Below, in pieces: positions 1 through 11,287 of a DNA stretch of 64,000 nt. The notes beneath the pieces are model-generated. The model saw nothing but the letters and a program-made list of their open reading frames with translations. It was not told the DNA's origin and ran no database searches. The first letter of the stretch is position 1, and every line of letters begins with the position of its first letter. Location: the NCBI GenBank assembly GCA_037833965.1, contig AP031354.1, positions 22,112,001-22,176,000 on the forward strand. The letters run 5' to 3'. The translations under genes and the position numbers were made by a program. The DNA comes from Marchantia polymorpha subsp. ruderalis (lineage: Eukaryota > Streptophyta > Marchantiopsida > Marchantiales > Marchantiaceae).

Positions 1-172
1 GCGATCGTGCGGAATGTGTCTGCGCGGGGTGTAATTGTGCATCGCGCGCACGAATTTCATCCTGCGGACAGACAATCCGCTCCTCCGTTAGGTCCTGCTC
101 CCCCGATCGGTCCTGCCCAACCCCCCCCCCTTAGGTTCTGCGCGAGGGATGCGTCCGGCCGACGCGTAGGCG

Positions 173-1822
173 CTAATCGCGGTGCTTCACTCGCCGAAGC
201 CGCAGTGCCGAAGACGGGCCGCCCGATGTTCCTTGGCCCGAAGGCCCTTCTGCCGAAGGCGCATCTTCCGGCGGATTCCCCGCCGAAGGTGCGGCTTCCG
301 CCGGCTCCCTGCTTATAACTCGTTGGCTTGAAGGCCCTTGAGCCGAAGGCGGATCTTCCGTCGGCTCCTTCCCCTTCCTACGTTGTACCGGGGGTGAGTC
401 CTGCCTATGCGTAGGCGAACTTTCTCTGCCTACGCGTAGGCGGAGGTCCACGTCCGCAAGGGGTCGCCTATCCACAAGGAGTCGCCTATGCGTAGGCGGC
501 ACACTCGTCCGCACCGCACGTGGTAACTCCTGACCCGAAGGTCGTCTCTCGTCCGCCGAAGGCGTGGCGTGGTTCACCGCTCCTGCGGACGTCCGCGTAG
601 TCCCATCCTTCTCCGGGGACGAACTTCCCTTCTTGATGGCGATTGTCGCCGTTTCCGCGCTGCTGGCTTGTAACACAAGCCTGCGCGCCTTCTGCTTCGG
701 CCGGCTGCAAACTTCGTGCAGTGGCCGCTTCCGTATGAGAGCAGTGGGTTCTCAATGTTGCTCTCTCTCCGATTCCTCTCTCCATCTTCGCTTCCGCGGC
801 ACTCTCGCTGCGTGTGTGTCTCTTCCCTCATCCTGTTGAGTCGGTGGAGTGGAAGCTGGCGAATCCTCCGCGTCGGTGTCTACCTCGTTATCCCGCACAT
901 ACCTCCCGGGATGGTCGACTGACAATGGCGGAAATCGAGCACGCTCCGCCGCGGTTAAACAATTCATCTCCCGATAAAAGTTTATCAAGAAGGGGGAGAG
1001 GTGATTGAAAGTTACTCCTCTCTCCTCAAATGCATGCTGTCGCATCACCCTATGTAGGATACGCGCCCAGTGAACTGGAGCTCCGGCCAATGTGAGCTCT
1101 ACGAAAGATACCTGCCACAACGTGATGTACGAAGTGCGGTGTGGCTGCAACAATTGCAGCAGTGCCATCGCTACGGTCCTGCGGAAACGATCTTTGTAGT
1201 CGCGGGTCTTGTACCCGTTCTTGGAAGACCTCTCCCGCTTGAACAATTCCACGAATTGCGCTTCGTCCTGCTTCGTTACCTTGACGCTCTCACTCTCAAA
1301 TAGGAGGTACCCGTCGTCGCCTGCACACCTCCCCAATGCCTGTGCCCAATCGTGGACAGTCCATCTATCTACGTGCGGACGCAATCCGCGCATAGGTGGT
1401 CGCTCCGCGTCCAACCATTTGCGCACCATGTCTACGCACACGTAATTCCATCCCCACAGCAAGAACTCAAGTTTCCTTGCAATCAGCCGTTCCTCAAAAG
1501 CACGCAACCCATTCTGCGGAAGCTTGAGTGGCACCATCCGCAGCTTGTTCGATTTCGACATCGCGTTCTTGAAATTAGTTTGCGAGACTCTCTCTCTGCT
1601 CTGCTCGAGCCTCTTGCTCGCGCTTCTGCCTCCTCTGCAAACTCTAATTTCTCTCAATTCCAACTGTCGCGCACTCAATTCTCTCTCAGTCACCGAGTAA
1701 CTCTCCGCGCAGTGACGTCTAGAATGTCTCTCAGCTAGCAGGTGGACGGGCGCAGCTCGCACTAGAAATTGAAATCGCGAATTCAAGAATGGGGCGTCCT
1801 CTGTCTCCTCGTAGGAGGTCAT
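173..1822 (-). pseudogene. gag-like protein of E0, N-terminal two thirds, broken
   Basis: The ATG at 1822 is preceded by the same leader context as in the other copies, and the protein opens MTSYEETEDAPFLNSRF. Residues about 90-300 form the conserved domain shared by all copies (LLWGWNYVC, LGRCAGDDGYLLF, KNGYKTRDYKDRFRR, LSPFLINFY). This domain resembles the plant 'putative transposon protein' / gag-like family (Transposase_32 type); that assignment is inference from memory of the fold pattern. A basic stretch RVPRKRRWREE follows. A TGA at 752-754 replaces the CGA seen in sister copies. The frame then stays open through the Pro/Ala/Ser-rich region to a stop at 173, where it has shifted relative to other copies. 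Confidence 0.7.
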
Positions 1823-3094
1823 GGTCGGCTCTCGGTCGTGAAGGTCGAATCACTTGATGGCCGCGCCGGCTCCGCGCTATAACGGCCTTCTCTCTCACGC
1901 GCGGCTTCACGCTCCGCCGACGCCGACTTTACTCACACGCTTGAATTGGCAATTTGAACTCCGCCAGCGTACTACGCCGCGGACATGGGCGCACAGCGCC
2001 GAAGGCGGATTTCTCGCCGGCGCGCTACACTCCTTCGTACTTAACTTTGGCTAGTCCCGCCCCGCCAAAGGCGTTCGTCCTCGCATAGGACAAAAGTCAA
2101 ACTTCCTTCTGCGTAGGCGGAATCCCCGGCGGAGTTTCCGCCGGCGCAGAACTTCATCTGCCTGTGCGTAGGCGCTCGTCTATGCGTAGGCAAATTCCGT
2201 CCGCACACCGGACGTTCGTCCGTGCAGGTCCCTCGCCGCAGGCGCAGCGCCAAAGGCGGCTGTGCCGAAGGCGTTGACCGCGGTCAACGCACTCCGTCCA
2301 GTCTGTCCATTTCTCCCGCCTCTCCGTCGGCGCTCTTGTCTCCGTAATCTCGACCGGCCGAAGGCGCACTCGTCCGTATAGTCCGTACGGTCCGTACGGA
2401 TTTTACTACTCCGTTGGGTCCTCGCCCATCCGTGATGCGCTGGCGCCGAAGGCGCCGTACAAGTTCCAACCCCGAAGGCGGATTTCTAGGGCCGAAGGCG
2501 GACTTCCCGCCGACGCCGAAGCGCCTATGCATAGGCGGCTTCCGTCCGCCTATGCGTAGGTGCAAGTCTTCCCCGCCTATGCGTAGGCGGCATTCGCAGC
2601 GGACATCCCGCCGGCTCAAACCCTATTTCGCCTATGCGTAGGCGAACTTCCCTCGTCCGCGCATAGGACAAACTTCCCTCGCATATGCGTAGGCGAAGAT
2701 CTTCGTATCTTTCGACCGTCACAACTCCCTGAGTCCTCATCCGTTCTAGGCGTTCTTGGGCTCGTTGGAATCACCGCGTCAAGCTCTTTCCAACAAAAAC
2801 TTAACCAAGTCAAGGCGTTTGGGAATTGATCAGATTCTGAAGGATTTCTCTAGCGCCGAAGGCGGATTACGCGCCTTGCGCTGAAGGGGTACTCCTTCAG
2901 AGCCCGTCGTTTAGGGCGGCGCCTGTCCCAGACGTTGCGCCCAACTCCTGGATTCTTTGAGATCTTTCGAGATTCTCCAAGATCATCAAGTTTCACTCTA
3001 TTTTGATGCACCGATGGCTATTTACACTGCTGCCGCGGTACAGTTTTCCGAAAATGTTTTAAATTCCGCAAAAATCCCAAAAGTGGGGGACCAC
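1823..3094 (-). repeat. E0 GC-rich leader with palindromic motifs
   Basis: This is the noncoding leader of E0. It contains many CGCCTTCGGCG-type hairpins and variants of the 16-mer palindrome CGCCTACGCGTAGGCG (2526, 2551, 2577, 2632, 2682). It also holds GTTGACCGCGGTCAAC at about 2274-2289, a perfect 16-bp palindrome repeated at equivalent places in E3 (12,097) and E6 (28,930). Tandem TCCGTACGGT words lie at about 2370-2400. No gene is supported here; the frames reported in this stretch are low-complexity artefacts. Confidence 0.65.
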
Positions 3095-3863
3095 ATGCGC
3101 CTTCGGCGCCAGGGCCTTCGAGCCAGCGAGTTACAAACAGAGAGCCGGCGAAAGCTGCGCCTCCGGCGGGAAATCCGCCGGAAGATGCGCCTTCGGCAGA
3201 AGGGCCTTCGGGCCAAGGGACATCGGGCGGGCCGCCTTCGGCTCTATCGCCTTCGGCGGTAGACGCCTTCGGCACTGCGCCTTCGGCGGATGAAGCGCCG
3301 GAAATTGCGCCTACGCGTAGGCCGGACGCATCCCTCGAGCAGGACCGATCGGGGGAGCGGGACCTAACGGAGGAGCGGATTGTCTGTCCGCAGGATGAGA
3401 TTCGTGCGCGCGATGCACAATTACACCCCGCGCAGACACATTCCGCACGATCGCCTTCGGCGGTAGACGCCGGCGGCGAAGAAGTTACAATCGACGCACG
3501 ACGGGCGGACGATGGGGATGTGGTACGGCCGCATTCACCCACCGCCTTGGACATTTTAGCAGTGATCAGCGAGGCTGCGGGAGCGCCAGCAGCGGCAGAA
3601 CACGCAGCCATCTCGCAGTCCCACTCAGGCCAGTCACCGACGCAATCAATGGCGACTGAAATCCTCAATTCGGAGGATGATGAAGAAGGAGGATCCACGG
3701 AATCAGTGTCGGGATCGGGATCCACCGAGGAGGAGGAGGAGGAATTAGGTGGTGCGCCGGCGGCGGCGCTCTGTGAGCAGGTAGTACCTCTGCTAAGGTA
3801 CTTGGATCGCAAGATGGAGAAATACGCGGATCCTCGCCAGCCTGGGTCCTACGTCGAGTTAGT

Positions 3864-4098
3864 GCGCAGGCGAACTCGCACTAAAGTTCACACCAGCAAG
3901 TTGCTAGCTCGGGTGGACCGGGAACTTAAGGATCTGTGAGAGAAGCATGAATGCTTGTGGGGTCAGTACAACCTCAATCAGAAATTGTACAAACACTACG
4001 ACAAGGTGAAGGATGGGAGACTGGAAGAGCTCACCAAGGAGCAGGTGAAGGTCACGGAAGCACTGATTTCTTTGAAGACTCAGAATCGGATTTTGTAA
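3864..4098 (+). repeat. 235-bp direct duplication, copy 1
   Basis: This matches 4926-5160 at a constant offset of 1062 bases, with a single difference that I noticed (4020 versus 5082). Both copies carry the same two nonsense codons, so the duplication arose after those mutations. The two copies bracket 827 bp of inserted material. Confidence 0.85.
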
Positions 4099-4108
4099 AA
4101 ATCATTTC

Positions 4109-4551
4109 TTGAACTCTCAATCACCTCTCCCCCTTCTTGATAAATTTTTATCGGGAGATGAATTGTTTAACCGCGGCGGAGCGTGCTCGATTTCCGCCAT
4201 TGTCAATCGACCAGCCCGGGAGGTATGTGCGGGATAACGAGGTAGACACCGACGCGGAGGACTCACCGACTTCCACTTCACCGACTCAACAGGATGCGGG
4301 GAGAGACACACCCACAGCGAGAGTGCCGCGGAAGCGAAGATGGAGAGAGGAACCGGAGAAAGAGCAACGTCGAGAATCAGCTGCTCTCACACGGAAGCGG
4401 CCACTACACGAAGTCTGCAGCCGGCCGAAGCAGAAGGCGCGCAGGCTTTTGTTACCAACCAGCAGCACGGAAACGGCGACGCTCGCCACAGAGAAGGGAA
4501 GTCCGTCCCCGGAGAAGGATGGGACTACGCGGACGACCGAAGGGGCGGTAG
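4109..4551 (+). pseudogene. gag-like fragment (central part) inserted in E1
   Basis: This encodes the LINFYREMNCLTAAERARFPPL segment and the following basic and Ser/Thr-rich stretch (RVPRKRRWREEPEKEQ). In an intact copy these lie upstream of the C-terminal half that precedes it here. It is therefore out of order and was inserted or template-switched into E1 from another copy. It ends abruptly at about 4551 next to an 11-bp-arm palindrome (4553-4579). Confidence 0.65.
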
Positions 4552-4925
4552 ATTTATTACATTCAAGAAATGTAATAAAGTGAATATAACAACTTCGGAA
4601 GAATCTTCTCAGGTGGTCATTGGTTTTTGAATCACAAAGTTTGGATCCGGGACGAAGAAGTTATGGGACTTCATTTGAACTGTCCACATATACTCTAGAC
4701 CAGGGCTCCAACCATTTTCCAACCCAAATACGATCTGCGGATCTCAATAGACGAAGTACATACAAAGAGAGCTCCTCTTCAAGATCTGACGTTCGGACGA
4801 AGAATCACTCGAGTTGGAGATTGGAGTAGGAAGTTATGGCCATCTGAGTGCACTTGCCCTAAGTTGGACGCTAGCAGACCTTCTTCGTTACAGAGGCGAG
4901 ATGTTCGGAGACGAGTCTGGAAGGC
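4552..4925. other. unidentified captured segment between the 235-bp duplicates
   Basis: About 370 bp with no match to any other family copy in the window and lower GC than its surroundings. It starts with the hairpin TTTATTACATT / AATGTAATAAA at 4553-4579. No open frame longer than about 70 codons is convincing. It may be filler DNA from break repair or a captured host fragment. Confidence 0.5.
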
Positions 4926-5160
4926 GCGCAGGCGAACTCGCACTAAAGTTCACACCAGCAAGTTGCTAGCTCGGGTGGACCGGGAACTTAAGGATCTGTG
5001 AGAGAAGCATGAATGCTTGTGGGGTCAGTACAACCTCAATCAGAAATTGTACAAACACTACGACAAGGTGAAGGATGGGAGACTAGAAGAGCTCACCAAG
5101 GAGCAGGTGAAGGTCACGGAAGCACTGATTTCTTTGAAGACTCAGAATCGGATTTTGTAA
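4926..5160 (+). repeat. 235-bp direct duplication, copy 2
   Basis: Second copy of 3864-4098. It flows directly into the intact coiled-coil region, so this is probably the original position or the repaired end of the gag-like frame. Confidence 0.85.
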
Positions 5161-5729
5161 GAGGAGCTCGTGCGACAGACGCGGTTGTTGGAGCAGTGTC
5201 AGCTCGCACGACAGGCAGATGAGGAATTAATCCGCAGGCTGCAATCCGAGTGCGGAGAATTGAGAGCACAGCGTGCGAAGGCCAAATCGCAGCTGGTAGT
5301 GATTGAAGACGATCGCCGACGAGAGGCAAATCGCACGAAGGTAGAGATGGCGAGGCGAGTCACCCACTGCCTCAGGAGCTACGCCCACTGGGAAGTGGCG
5401 GCGCAGGAGAGACTCACACTGCGTGAGTTAGAGCTTCGTGCAGCCGGGTTGTTGACTGGTAACAGTCGGAGTCGGCGGCGAGTAGCGAAGAAGCTGGATT
5501 CTTTTCTGTCGAAGGCGCGGGACACCATGACCACCCTTGAGACGGAGGTTTCCGCGGTGTTGCGGTGTTTGGAACTGCGCAGTCGAGCTGAGGACTGGCA
5601 GGGTAGGGAGTTAGTGCGCGGCAGTCCGTCGCGCAAGAGGCGAAGCACAGGTTCTGCGGAGTGTAATGTAGCGTGGTTCCGTGCAAGCGCATAGCATAGT
5701 GCAATGTAGTGCTAGTTAGGACTTAGAAG

Positions 5730-5737
5730 GTATAAAG
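5730..5737 (+). promoter_or_regulatory. TATA box of E1 tail (LTR promoter)
   Basis: GGTATAAAG lies about 40 bp after the end of the gag-like frame and is conserved at the same place in E2 (6866-6874, minus), E5 (21,622 region, minus, and 22,981) and E6 (32433-32440). If the unit is an LTR, this is the promoter at the U3/R boundary, with roughly 1 kb of R-U5 downstream. Confidence 0.55.
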
Positions 5738-5989
5738 TAGTTCAAGGCGTCTTGCCTTGGGATTTTTCCTAGTTTCGGAAGTGCAGATCAGGAACTCATT
5801 TTCTCTACGTGTTTGTGTCCTTAGTTCTGTCACCACGCAAGAGGAGCTACAACTTGGCGTTCCGCATTTTGTAGCTGAAGGCCTTCGGCCAAATGTTCAT
5901 GTAATAACCCACTAAAGGCTAAAACTGCAATATAGTGGTAGAAAGGTCGAACCCACAGGGACAGAGGAACACACAGGGTACAAAGTGTC

Positions 5990-6480
5990 ACGTTTAACAG
6001 ACTATTGATGAGTTTGAATTCTCAGGCGACTGTCACTCCCAGAAATACTGCAAGTGTCCACTCGGAGCGCACTCGGAGGTCGCACAGTGCAGCGTAACAC
6101 ACCCACACACACACACCTGAAACTACAGAAACACAACCTAGAGATCCGTTAGGACCTCTACTTCAAGATTTCAGGGGGAAAGTCTCTCAAGAGCACACTC
6201 GGCAAAGCTACGGGCAGTGACTTCCAACTCCGGCTTTTACAACACTTCCACTAGCTTGCTGCTAGTGTAGGAAACCCGGTTTGGACTGCCTACTTCGGAT
6301 CGAAGTCACTCATACGCGGTGAACAACACTCTCAACTCACAAAACGCGCAGAGAACACAGGTCCGCACTGAAGGACTCACTGTGAAACATTCCAGTAACA
6401 CAACAACAGTCTATTGAAGAGTTTGAATTCTCAGGCACTTGTCATTCCCAGAAATACTACAGGGGTTACCCTCAAGGCAC
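5990..6480 (-). repeat. internal duplication inside the E2 tail
   Basis: A segment of about 65 bp occurs twice in the tail, near 5993-6060 and 6408-6475. It includes the words GAGTTTGAATTCTCAGGC and CCCAGAAATACT. The spacing is about 415 bp. The same pair is present in E1, E3, E5 and E6, so the duplication predates the spread of the family. Confidence 0.6.
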
Positions 6481-6865
6481 CTGCTGCAGCGTAACCTGAA
6501 TTTACAACCAAGGCTTACACGAAGTAGCAAAACTTCACTTTGGCATTCAGGGGAAAAATCCCAAAGGAGTACAATCAGAAAGAAACACTCGAAGGTGTAG
6601 GGGCGGAACTGTTCAAGTATCTAACTAGTCACTGGCTCTGAGCATCGGCAGTCACCCGCAGGTGCAGTTCCGAACTACTCAAGTCTCTAACCAATGTACT
6701 AGCTCTGAACATTCGGCCGAAGGCCTTCAGCTACAAAATGCGGAACGCTAAGTTGTAACTCCTCGTGCGTGGTGACAGAACTCAAGGACACAAACGCGCA
6801 AAGGAAATGGGTTCCTGATCTATACTTCTGATGGGAAAGAACCCCAGGCAAAACGCCTGGAACTA

Positions 6866-6874
6866 TTTTATACC
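6866..6874 (-). promoter_or_regulatory. TATA box of E2 tail
   Basis: GGTATAAAA on the minus strand, 35-40 bp downstream of the stop of the gag-like frame, at the same position as in E1 and E6. Confidence 0.5.
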
Positions 6875-6908
6875 TTCTAAGTCCTACCTAGCATTACACT
6901 GCACTACG

Positions 6909-9900
6909 CTACACGCCTGCACGGAACCACGCTACACTACACTCCGCGGAACCTGTACTACGTCTCCTGCGCGGCCGACTGCCGCGCACTAACTCCCTAC
7001 CCTGCCACTCTTCCGCTCGACTACGCAGTCCCAACCTCTGCAACGCCGCGGACACCTCCCCCTCGAGGGCGGACATGGTATCCTGTGCCTTCGACAGAAA
7101 GGCCTCGAGCTTCTTCGCTACCTTCCGCCGACTCCTACTGTCGCCTGACAACAACCCGGCTGCGCGCAATTCAAACTCACGCAGTGTGAGTTTCTCCTGC
7201 GCCTTCACTTCCCAGTGGGCGTAGCCCTTGAGACAGTGGGCGACTCGCCTCGCCGTCTCCACCTTCGTGCGATCCGCCTCCTTCCTGCGATCCTCTTCAA
7301 TTATCACTAATTGCGATTCGGCTTCAGCACGTTGCGCTCTCAATTCGCCACACTCTTACTGCAAACTGCGGATTAATTCTTCATCCGCCTGCCGTGCGAG
7401 CTGACATTGTTCCAACAACCGCGTCTGTCGCACGAGCTCCTCTGACAAAATCCGATTCTGGGTCTGCTCAGAATCGAGTGCTTCCTTGACCTTCACCTGC
7501 TCCTTGGTGAGCTCGCCCAGTTTCTCATCCTTCATCTTCTCGGAGTGCTTGTAGAATTTCTGATTAAGCTTGTACTGTCCCCACAAGCACTCATGCTTCT
7601 CCTTCAAGTCCCTCAACTCCTGGTCCACTCTAGCTAATAGCTTGCTGGTATGGACTTTAGTGCGAGTCCGCCTGCGCACTAACTCGATGTAAGACCCCGG
7701 CTGGAGTGGGTCGGCGTATTTATCGACCTTGCGATCCAAGTACCGCAGCAACGGAATCACCTGCTCAGAGAGCGCCGCCGCCGGCGCTCCAACAATTTCC
7801 TCCTCCTCCTCCTCGGTGTCTTCTGCTCCTGACATCTCTTCCGTGGAGCCTCCGTCGTCATCATCCGAGTGGAGAATTTCAGTCGCCATTGATTGTGTCG
7901 GCGACTGCCCCGAGTGGGGCTGCACGTCCTCGACGTGTGCTGCCTGCGAAGGCACGGCTGCAGCCTCGCTGCTCGTCGCCAAAATGTCTAAGGCGGAAGG
8001 CGAATGTATCCGAGCGGCATCCCTGTCGCTCGCTGGTTGATTACCTACCGCATTCTCTCTGTCGCCGTCGTTCGTCGCCGAAGGCGATTGAGCGGAAGGT
8101 GGCTGCGCGGGGTTGGATTGCGCATCGCGCATCGAGATTTCATCCCGCGGACAGTCACTCCGCTCCTCCGTCTGCTGCTCCCTCGATCGGTCCGTGGGGG
8201 CTGTGCCCGGCCCGTGCGCAGGCGCATTTACCGGCGCCTTGTCCGCCGCAGGCGTAGCGCCGCGGACACCTATCGCCGAAGGCGACATGGCCGGGGGCCG
8301 CACGCCCGATGTTCCTTGGCCTATAGGCCCTACCGCCGAAGGCGCATCTATCGGCGGACTTCCCGCCGATGGTGCGGCCTCCGCACGCTCTCTGCTCATA
8401 TCTCCTCGGCTCGAAGGCCCTAGCGCCGAAGGCGCAAATTGCGGCGCGTGGTGCGCCGGAGGGTCTGGCCCCGAGGGCCGGTGTCTCGTAGGCGGTTCTT
8501 CCGCCGGCTCCTTCCCCTTCCTGCGTTGGAACGGGGGTGATTCTTGCCTGTGCACAGGCGGCACGTGCGGAGGTGCCCTGTGCACAGGCGGACTGCTCCT
8601 TCCCACGCGTAAGCGTAGATCCACGTCCACTTGTGTTCGCCGATCCGCGGAGGCTCGTCCGTCCGCGGAGGTTTGCCTGTGCGCAAACGGAACATCTGTC
8701 CGCATCGCACGTAGTAACTCCGGAGGCCCTTGGCCCGTAGGCGGCCTATCTCCCGACGAGGTTGCAGCGTGGCCCGTCTCTCGTGCGGTCGTCCGCGCTT
8801 CCTCTCGCCTCTCTGGCGACGCACTTCCTATCTCTGTCGCAATCGTCGCCGTGTCTGCACTGTCAGCTGGTAACACCAGTCTGCGTGCCTTCTGCTTCGG
8901 CCGGCTGTATGGCTCGCACAGCGGCCGCGGTCGAATGGGAGCAGAGGGTTCTTGATGCTGCTCCTCTTCAGACTCTTCCCTCCATCGCCGCTTCCGCGGC
9001 ACTCGCGCTGCAGGAGTGTGTCTCCCTTCGTCCCTCCGTCTTGATGGGGTAGAAGTCGGTGACTCCTCTGCCTCAGTGTCGACCTCGTTCTCCCGCACAT
9101 ACTTCCCGGGATGGTCGATGGACAATGGCGGAAAATGTTCAAGCTCCGCCGCTGTCAAACAATTCCGCTGTCGATAAAAATTGATGAGGAAAGGAGAAAG
9201 ATGGTTTAGAGTTCCCCCCTTCTCCTCAAACGCGTGCTGTCGCATCACCCTGTGCAGGATGCTCGCCCAGTGAATTGGAGTTCCCTCGATGACGCATTCC
9301 ACAAAAGAGACCTGCCACAATGTGATGTAGCAGGCGCGGTGCGGCTGCAGTAATTGCATCAGCGCCGCGGACAGAGTCCGGCGAAATCGATCTTTGTAAT
9401 CACGGGTCCTGTACCCATTCTTGGTAGACCTCCCGGTCTTGAACAGCTCCACAAATTGCGCCTCTTCTTGCTTGGTCACCTTGATGCTCTCGCTGTCGAA
9501 AAGGAGATGCCCTGGCATGCCAGCACATCTTCCCAACGCCTGCGCCCAATCTTGGACTGTCCACCGGTCAACATGCGGACGCAATCCGCGCGAGGGTGGT
9601 CTCTGTGGCTCTAGCCACTCGCGCACCATATTCGCGCAGATGTAATTCCATCCCCATAGTAAGAAATCGAGCTTTCTTGCTATTAAGCGCTCTTCGAAAG
9701 CGCGCAGCCCGTTCTGCGGCAGGCGAAGTGGCACCATCCGCAATCTGCTCGGTCTCGTCATTGCGTTCCTGGGGTTCGCTCGCCCGCTCATTCTACTTCC
9801 ACACTGTCCGCGTTTCTTTCTCTCTCGGCAAACTCTAATCGCTCTCAATTCCAAATCACGCGCACTCACTTCTCCCTCAATCAACAAGAAATCTCCTGTG

Positions 9901-10013
9901 TGACGACGTCGAGAATGGTCCGCAGCCAGCAGATGGATGCGCGCAGCGCGCACAAGAGATTGGAATCGCGAATTCAAGAATGGGACGTTCTCCGCCGCCC
10001 GGTCGAAGGTCAT
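6909..10013 (-). CDS. gag-like protein carried inside the unit (E2), one internal stop
   Basis: The longest reading frame in the nest: 1,035 codons, with a single in-frame TAA at 7356-7358 (codon 886, a serine in E5). The ATG at 10013 has the same position and context in E0, E3 and E6. Residues about 90-300 are the conserved domain (LLWGWNYIC, LGRCAGMPGHLLFDSESIKVTK, HLSPFLINFY), resembling plant gag-like/Transposase_32 proteins. A basic patch RVPRKRRWRE (about 337-346) could be a nuclear signal. Residues about 380-690 are disordered and Pro/Ala/Ser/Gly-rich, encoded largely by repeated DNA palindromes. An acidic run (EDTEEEEEE) precedes a long coiled coil (about 770-960). There is no CCHC knuckle, protease, RT or integrase. 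A structural gag-like or DNA-binding role is inference. Confidence 0.7.
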
Positions 10014-11250
10014 GGTCGGCTCTTGGTCGTGAAGAACGTCTCACTTGATGGCCGCGCCGGCTGTACGCTGGAACGGTCTTCGCTCTCACGCGCGGCTTCA
10101 CGCTCCGCCGTCGTCGATTAAACTCTCACGCTCGAATTGGCGGATTTGAACTCCGCGAGCGTGTCACCCTGTGGACATGGGGGCGTAGCGCCGAAGGCGA
10201 GTTTTCCGCCTTGCGCGGTACACTTGTTCGTACCGCCCCTCGGCCAATCTCCTTCTGCCTTGACGCGTGTGTCCGCATGTCGGACAAAAATTCAACTCCT
10301 GCCTGTGCGCAGGCAGGGGCCTCGGCGGTTTTCTCCGCCGGCGCGGAACTTGAACATCCTCCTGTGCACAGGCGTTCGCCTGTGCGCAGGCGAATTCCGT
10401 CCGCGGCGCTGCGCTGGCGCGGAAGGCGTTGACCGTGGTCAGCCGTCTCCGTCCAGACTGTCCGTTCCTTGTCTCTCCGTCGGTGCTTCCACTGCCGCAA
10501 CTCCGTCCGTCCAAGAGCGCATCCACCCGTGCCGTCCGCACGGTCCGTACCTGTTGGATTACTCTGGCGGCTCTTCCGACGTACGCGGCGCTGCGCTGGC
10601 GCGGAAGGCGCCGTACACTTTCTACCTCACAAGGCGCATTTCTAGGGCCCAAGGCGGATTTTCCGCCGACGCCGAAGTGCCTGTGCACAGGCGTACGCCT
10701 GTGCGTAGGCGGACTTCGCGCCTTCCCTAACCCTACTTTGCCTGTGCACAGGCGAACGCCTTCGTCCGCGCATAGGACAAAACTTGAATCCCCCTTCCGC
10801 GTAGGCGGAATTCGCGCCGGTGGCGAACTCCTTCCGCCGTAGGCGACCGCCTCCGTTTCTTCCAGTAGCGATAACTCCCTAAGTCCTCGTCCGTTCCAAG
10901 CGTTCTTGGGCTCGTTAGAATCAGCGCGTCGAGCTCTTTCCAACGGGACCCTAACTTGGTCAAGGCGCCCAAGGGTTGACCTAATTACGGGGGCTTCCCT
11001 ACAGCCGCGGACGCAACCTCCGAAGGCGGGTTTTGCGCCGTGCGCCGTAGAGATCCTAACTGCGGAGCTCGCAGGGAGGGTGGTGCCTGTCCTTACTGCG
11101 GCACCCCAAATCCCAGATTCTACAAGATCCCTCGAGAATTCCCGCGATCTTCCGGATTCACTCTGTTTTGATGTACCAAAGGCTATTTACAATGCTGCCA
11201 GGGTACAGTTTTTCAAAAATGTTTTAATTTCCTCAAAATTGCCAAAAGTG
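10014..11250 (-). repeat. E2 leader with TGTGCRCA-type palindromes
   Basis: Noncoding leader. Here the family palindrome takes the form CCTGTGCACAGG or CCTGTGCGCAGG (10,302; 10,362; 10,379; 10,679; 10,741), unlike the CCTACGCGTAGG form of E0 and E3. CGCCGAAGGCG hairpins are also frequent. The reading frames here are antisense or low-complexity artefacts. Confidence 0.6.
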
Positions 11251-11260
11251 GGGTACCACA

Positions 11261-11287
11261 GTTCAGAGCTAGTACATTGGTCAGAGA
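11261..11287 (+). mobile_element. E1 tail remnant between E2 and E3
   Basis: These 27 bp of the E1 tail are stranded between two nested insertions. They begin with the GTTCA duplication of E2 and end with AGAGA, the left target duplication of E3. Confidence 0.75.

Larger units (their letters stand above)
1..3095 (-). mobile_element. E0: 5' part of giant-LTR family unit, antisense
   Basis: Read on the minus strand this is the first 3.1 kb of the family unit. It starts at 3095 (TGTGGTCCCCCAC) and runs through a GC-rich leader full of short palindromes to the gag-like reading frame, which begins at 1822. The remainder lies outside the window. The sequence after 3095 resumes in the middle of the same reading frame in the opposite orientation, so E0 is inserted in host copy E1. 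The five bases after the junction (TGCGC, 3096-3100) are the expected target duplication, but its partner lies off the left edge. Confidence 0.75.
3096..5694 (+). pseudogene. gag-like protein of E1, C-terminal half, broken and rearranged
   Basis: The recognisable parts are the conserved ARPHSPTALDIL-type segment, the SPTQSMATEIL motif, an acidic run (STEEEEEE), the LCEQVVPLLRYLDRK segment and the start of the coiled coil. A TGA at 3937-3939 replaces an arginine codon and a TAA at 4096-4098 replaces serine. After that comes a foreign insertion at 4099-4925, then a duplicate of the preceding 235 bp. The coiled-coil C terminus (LVRQTRLLEQCQLARQADEE) then continues to a stop at 5692-5694. It could not make a full protein. 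Confidence 0.7.
3096..5899 (+). mobile_element. E1: host copy of the family unit, first visible segment
   Basis: Plus-strand copy in which E0, E2 and E3 are nested. It begins inside the Pro-rich part of the gag-like frame (its 5' half is left of the window) and runs through the coiled-coil region and the TATA-bearing tail. It is cut at 5899 by E2. The tail continues at 11261-11287 and 15672-16456, where the canonical end GTGGGTTATTACA occurs. Removing E2 and E3 restores an uninterrupted tail matching E6. Confidence 0.75.
5900..11260 (-). mobile_element. E2: complete 5.36-kb family unit, antisense, TSD GTTCA
   Basis: On the minus strand the unit starts at 11260 (TGTGGTACCCCAC) and ends at 5900 (GTGGGTTATTACA). 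GTTCA occurs directly outside both ends (5895-5899 and 11261-11265), and the host tail of E1 becomes continuous when E2 is removed. TG...CA ends and a 5-bp duplication are the signature of retroviral-type integration. There is no internal pair of direct repeats that would act as LTRs within the unit, so the unit itself behaves like a solo LTR or a stand-alone element. It is the best preserved copy here. Confidence 0.85.

Noticed and set aside
7706-8955. Long plus-strand reading frames opposite the E2 gag-like gene (up to 280 codons)
   Set aside because: They are antisense shadows. High GC and palindromic repeats suppress stop codons in all frames, and the minus-strand frame has the conserved start, domain and coiled coil.
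5900-11260. Interpretation of the unit as a DNA transposon because its ends are inverted (TGTGGTAACCCAC / TGTAATAACCCAC)
   Set aside because: The TG...CA ends, 5-bp duplications, TATA box and an adjoining gypsy polypurine tract fit an LTR better; no DDE transposase is encoded.
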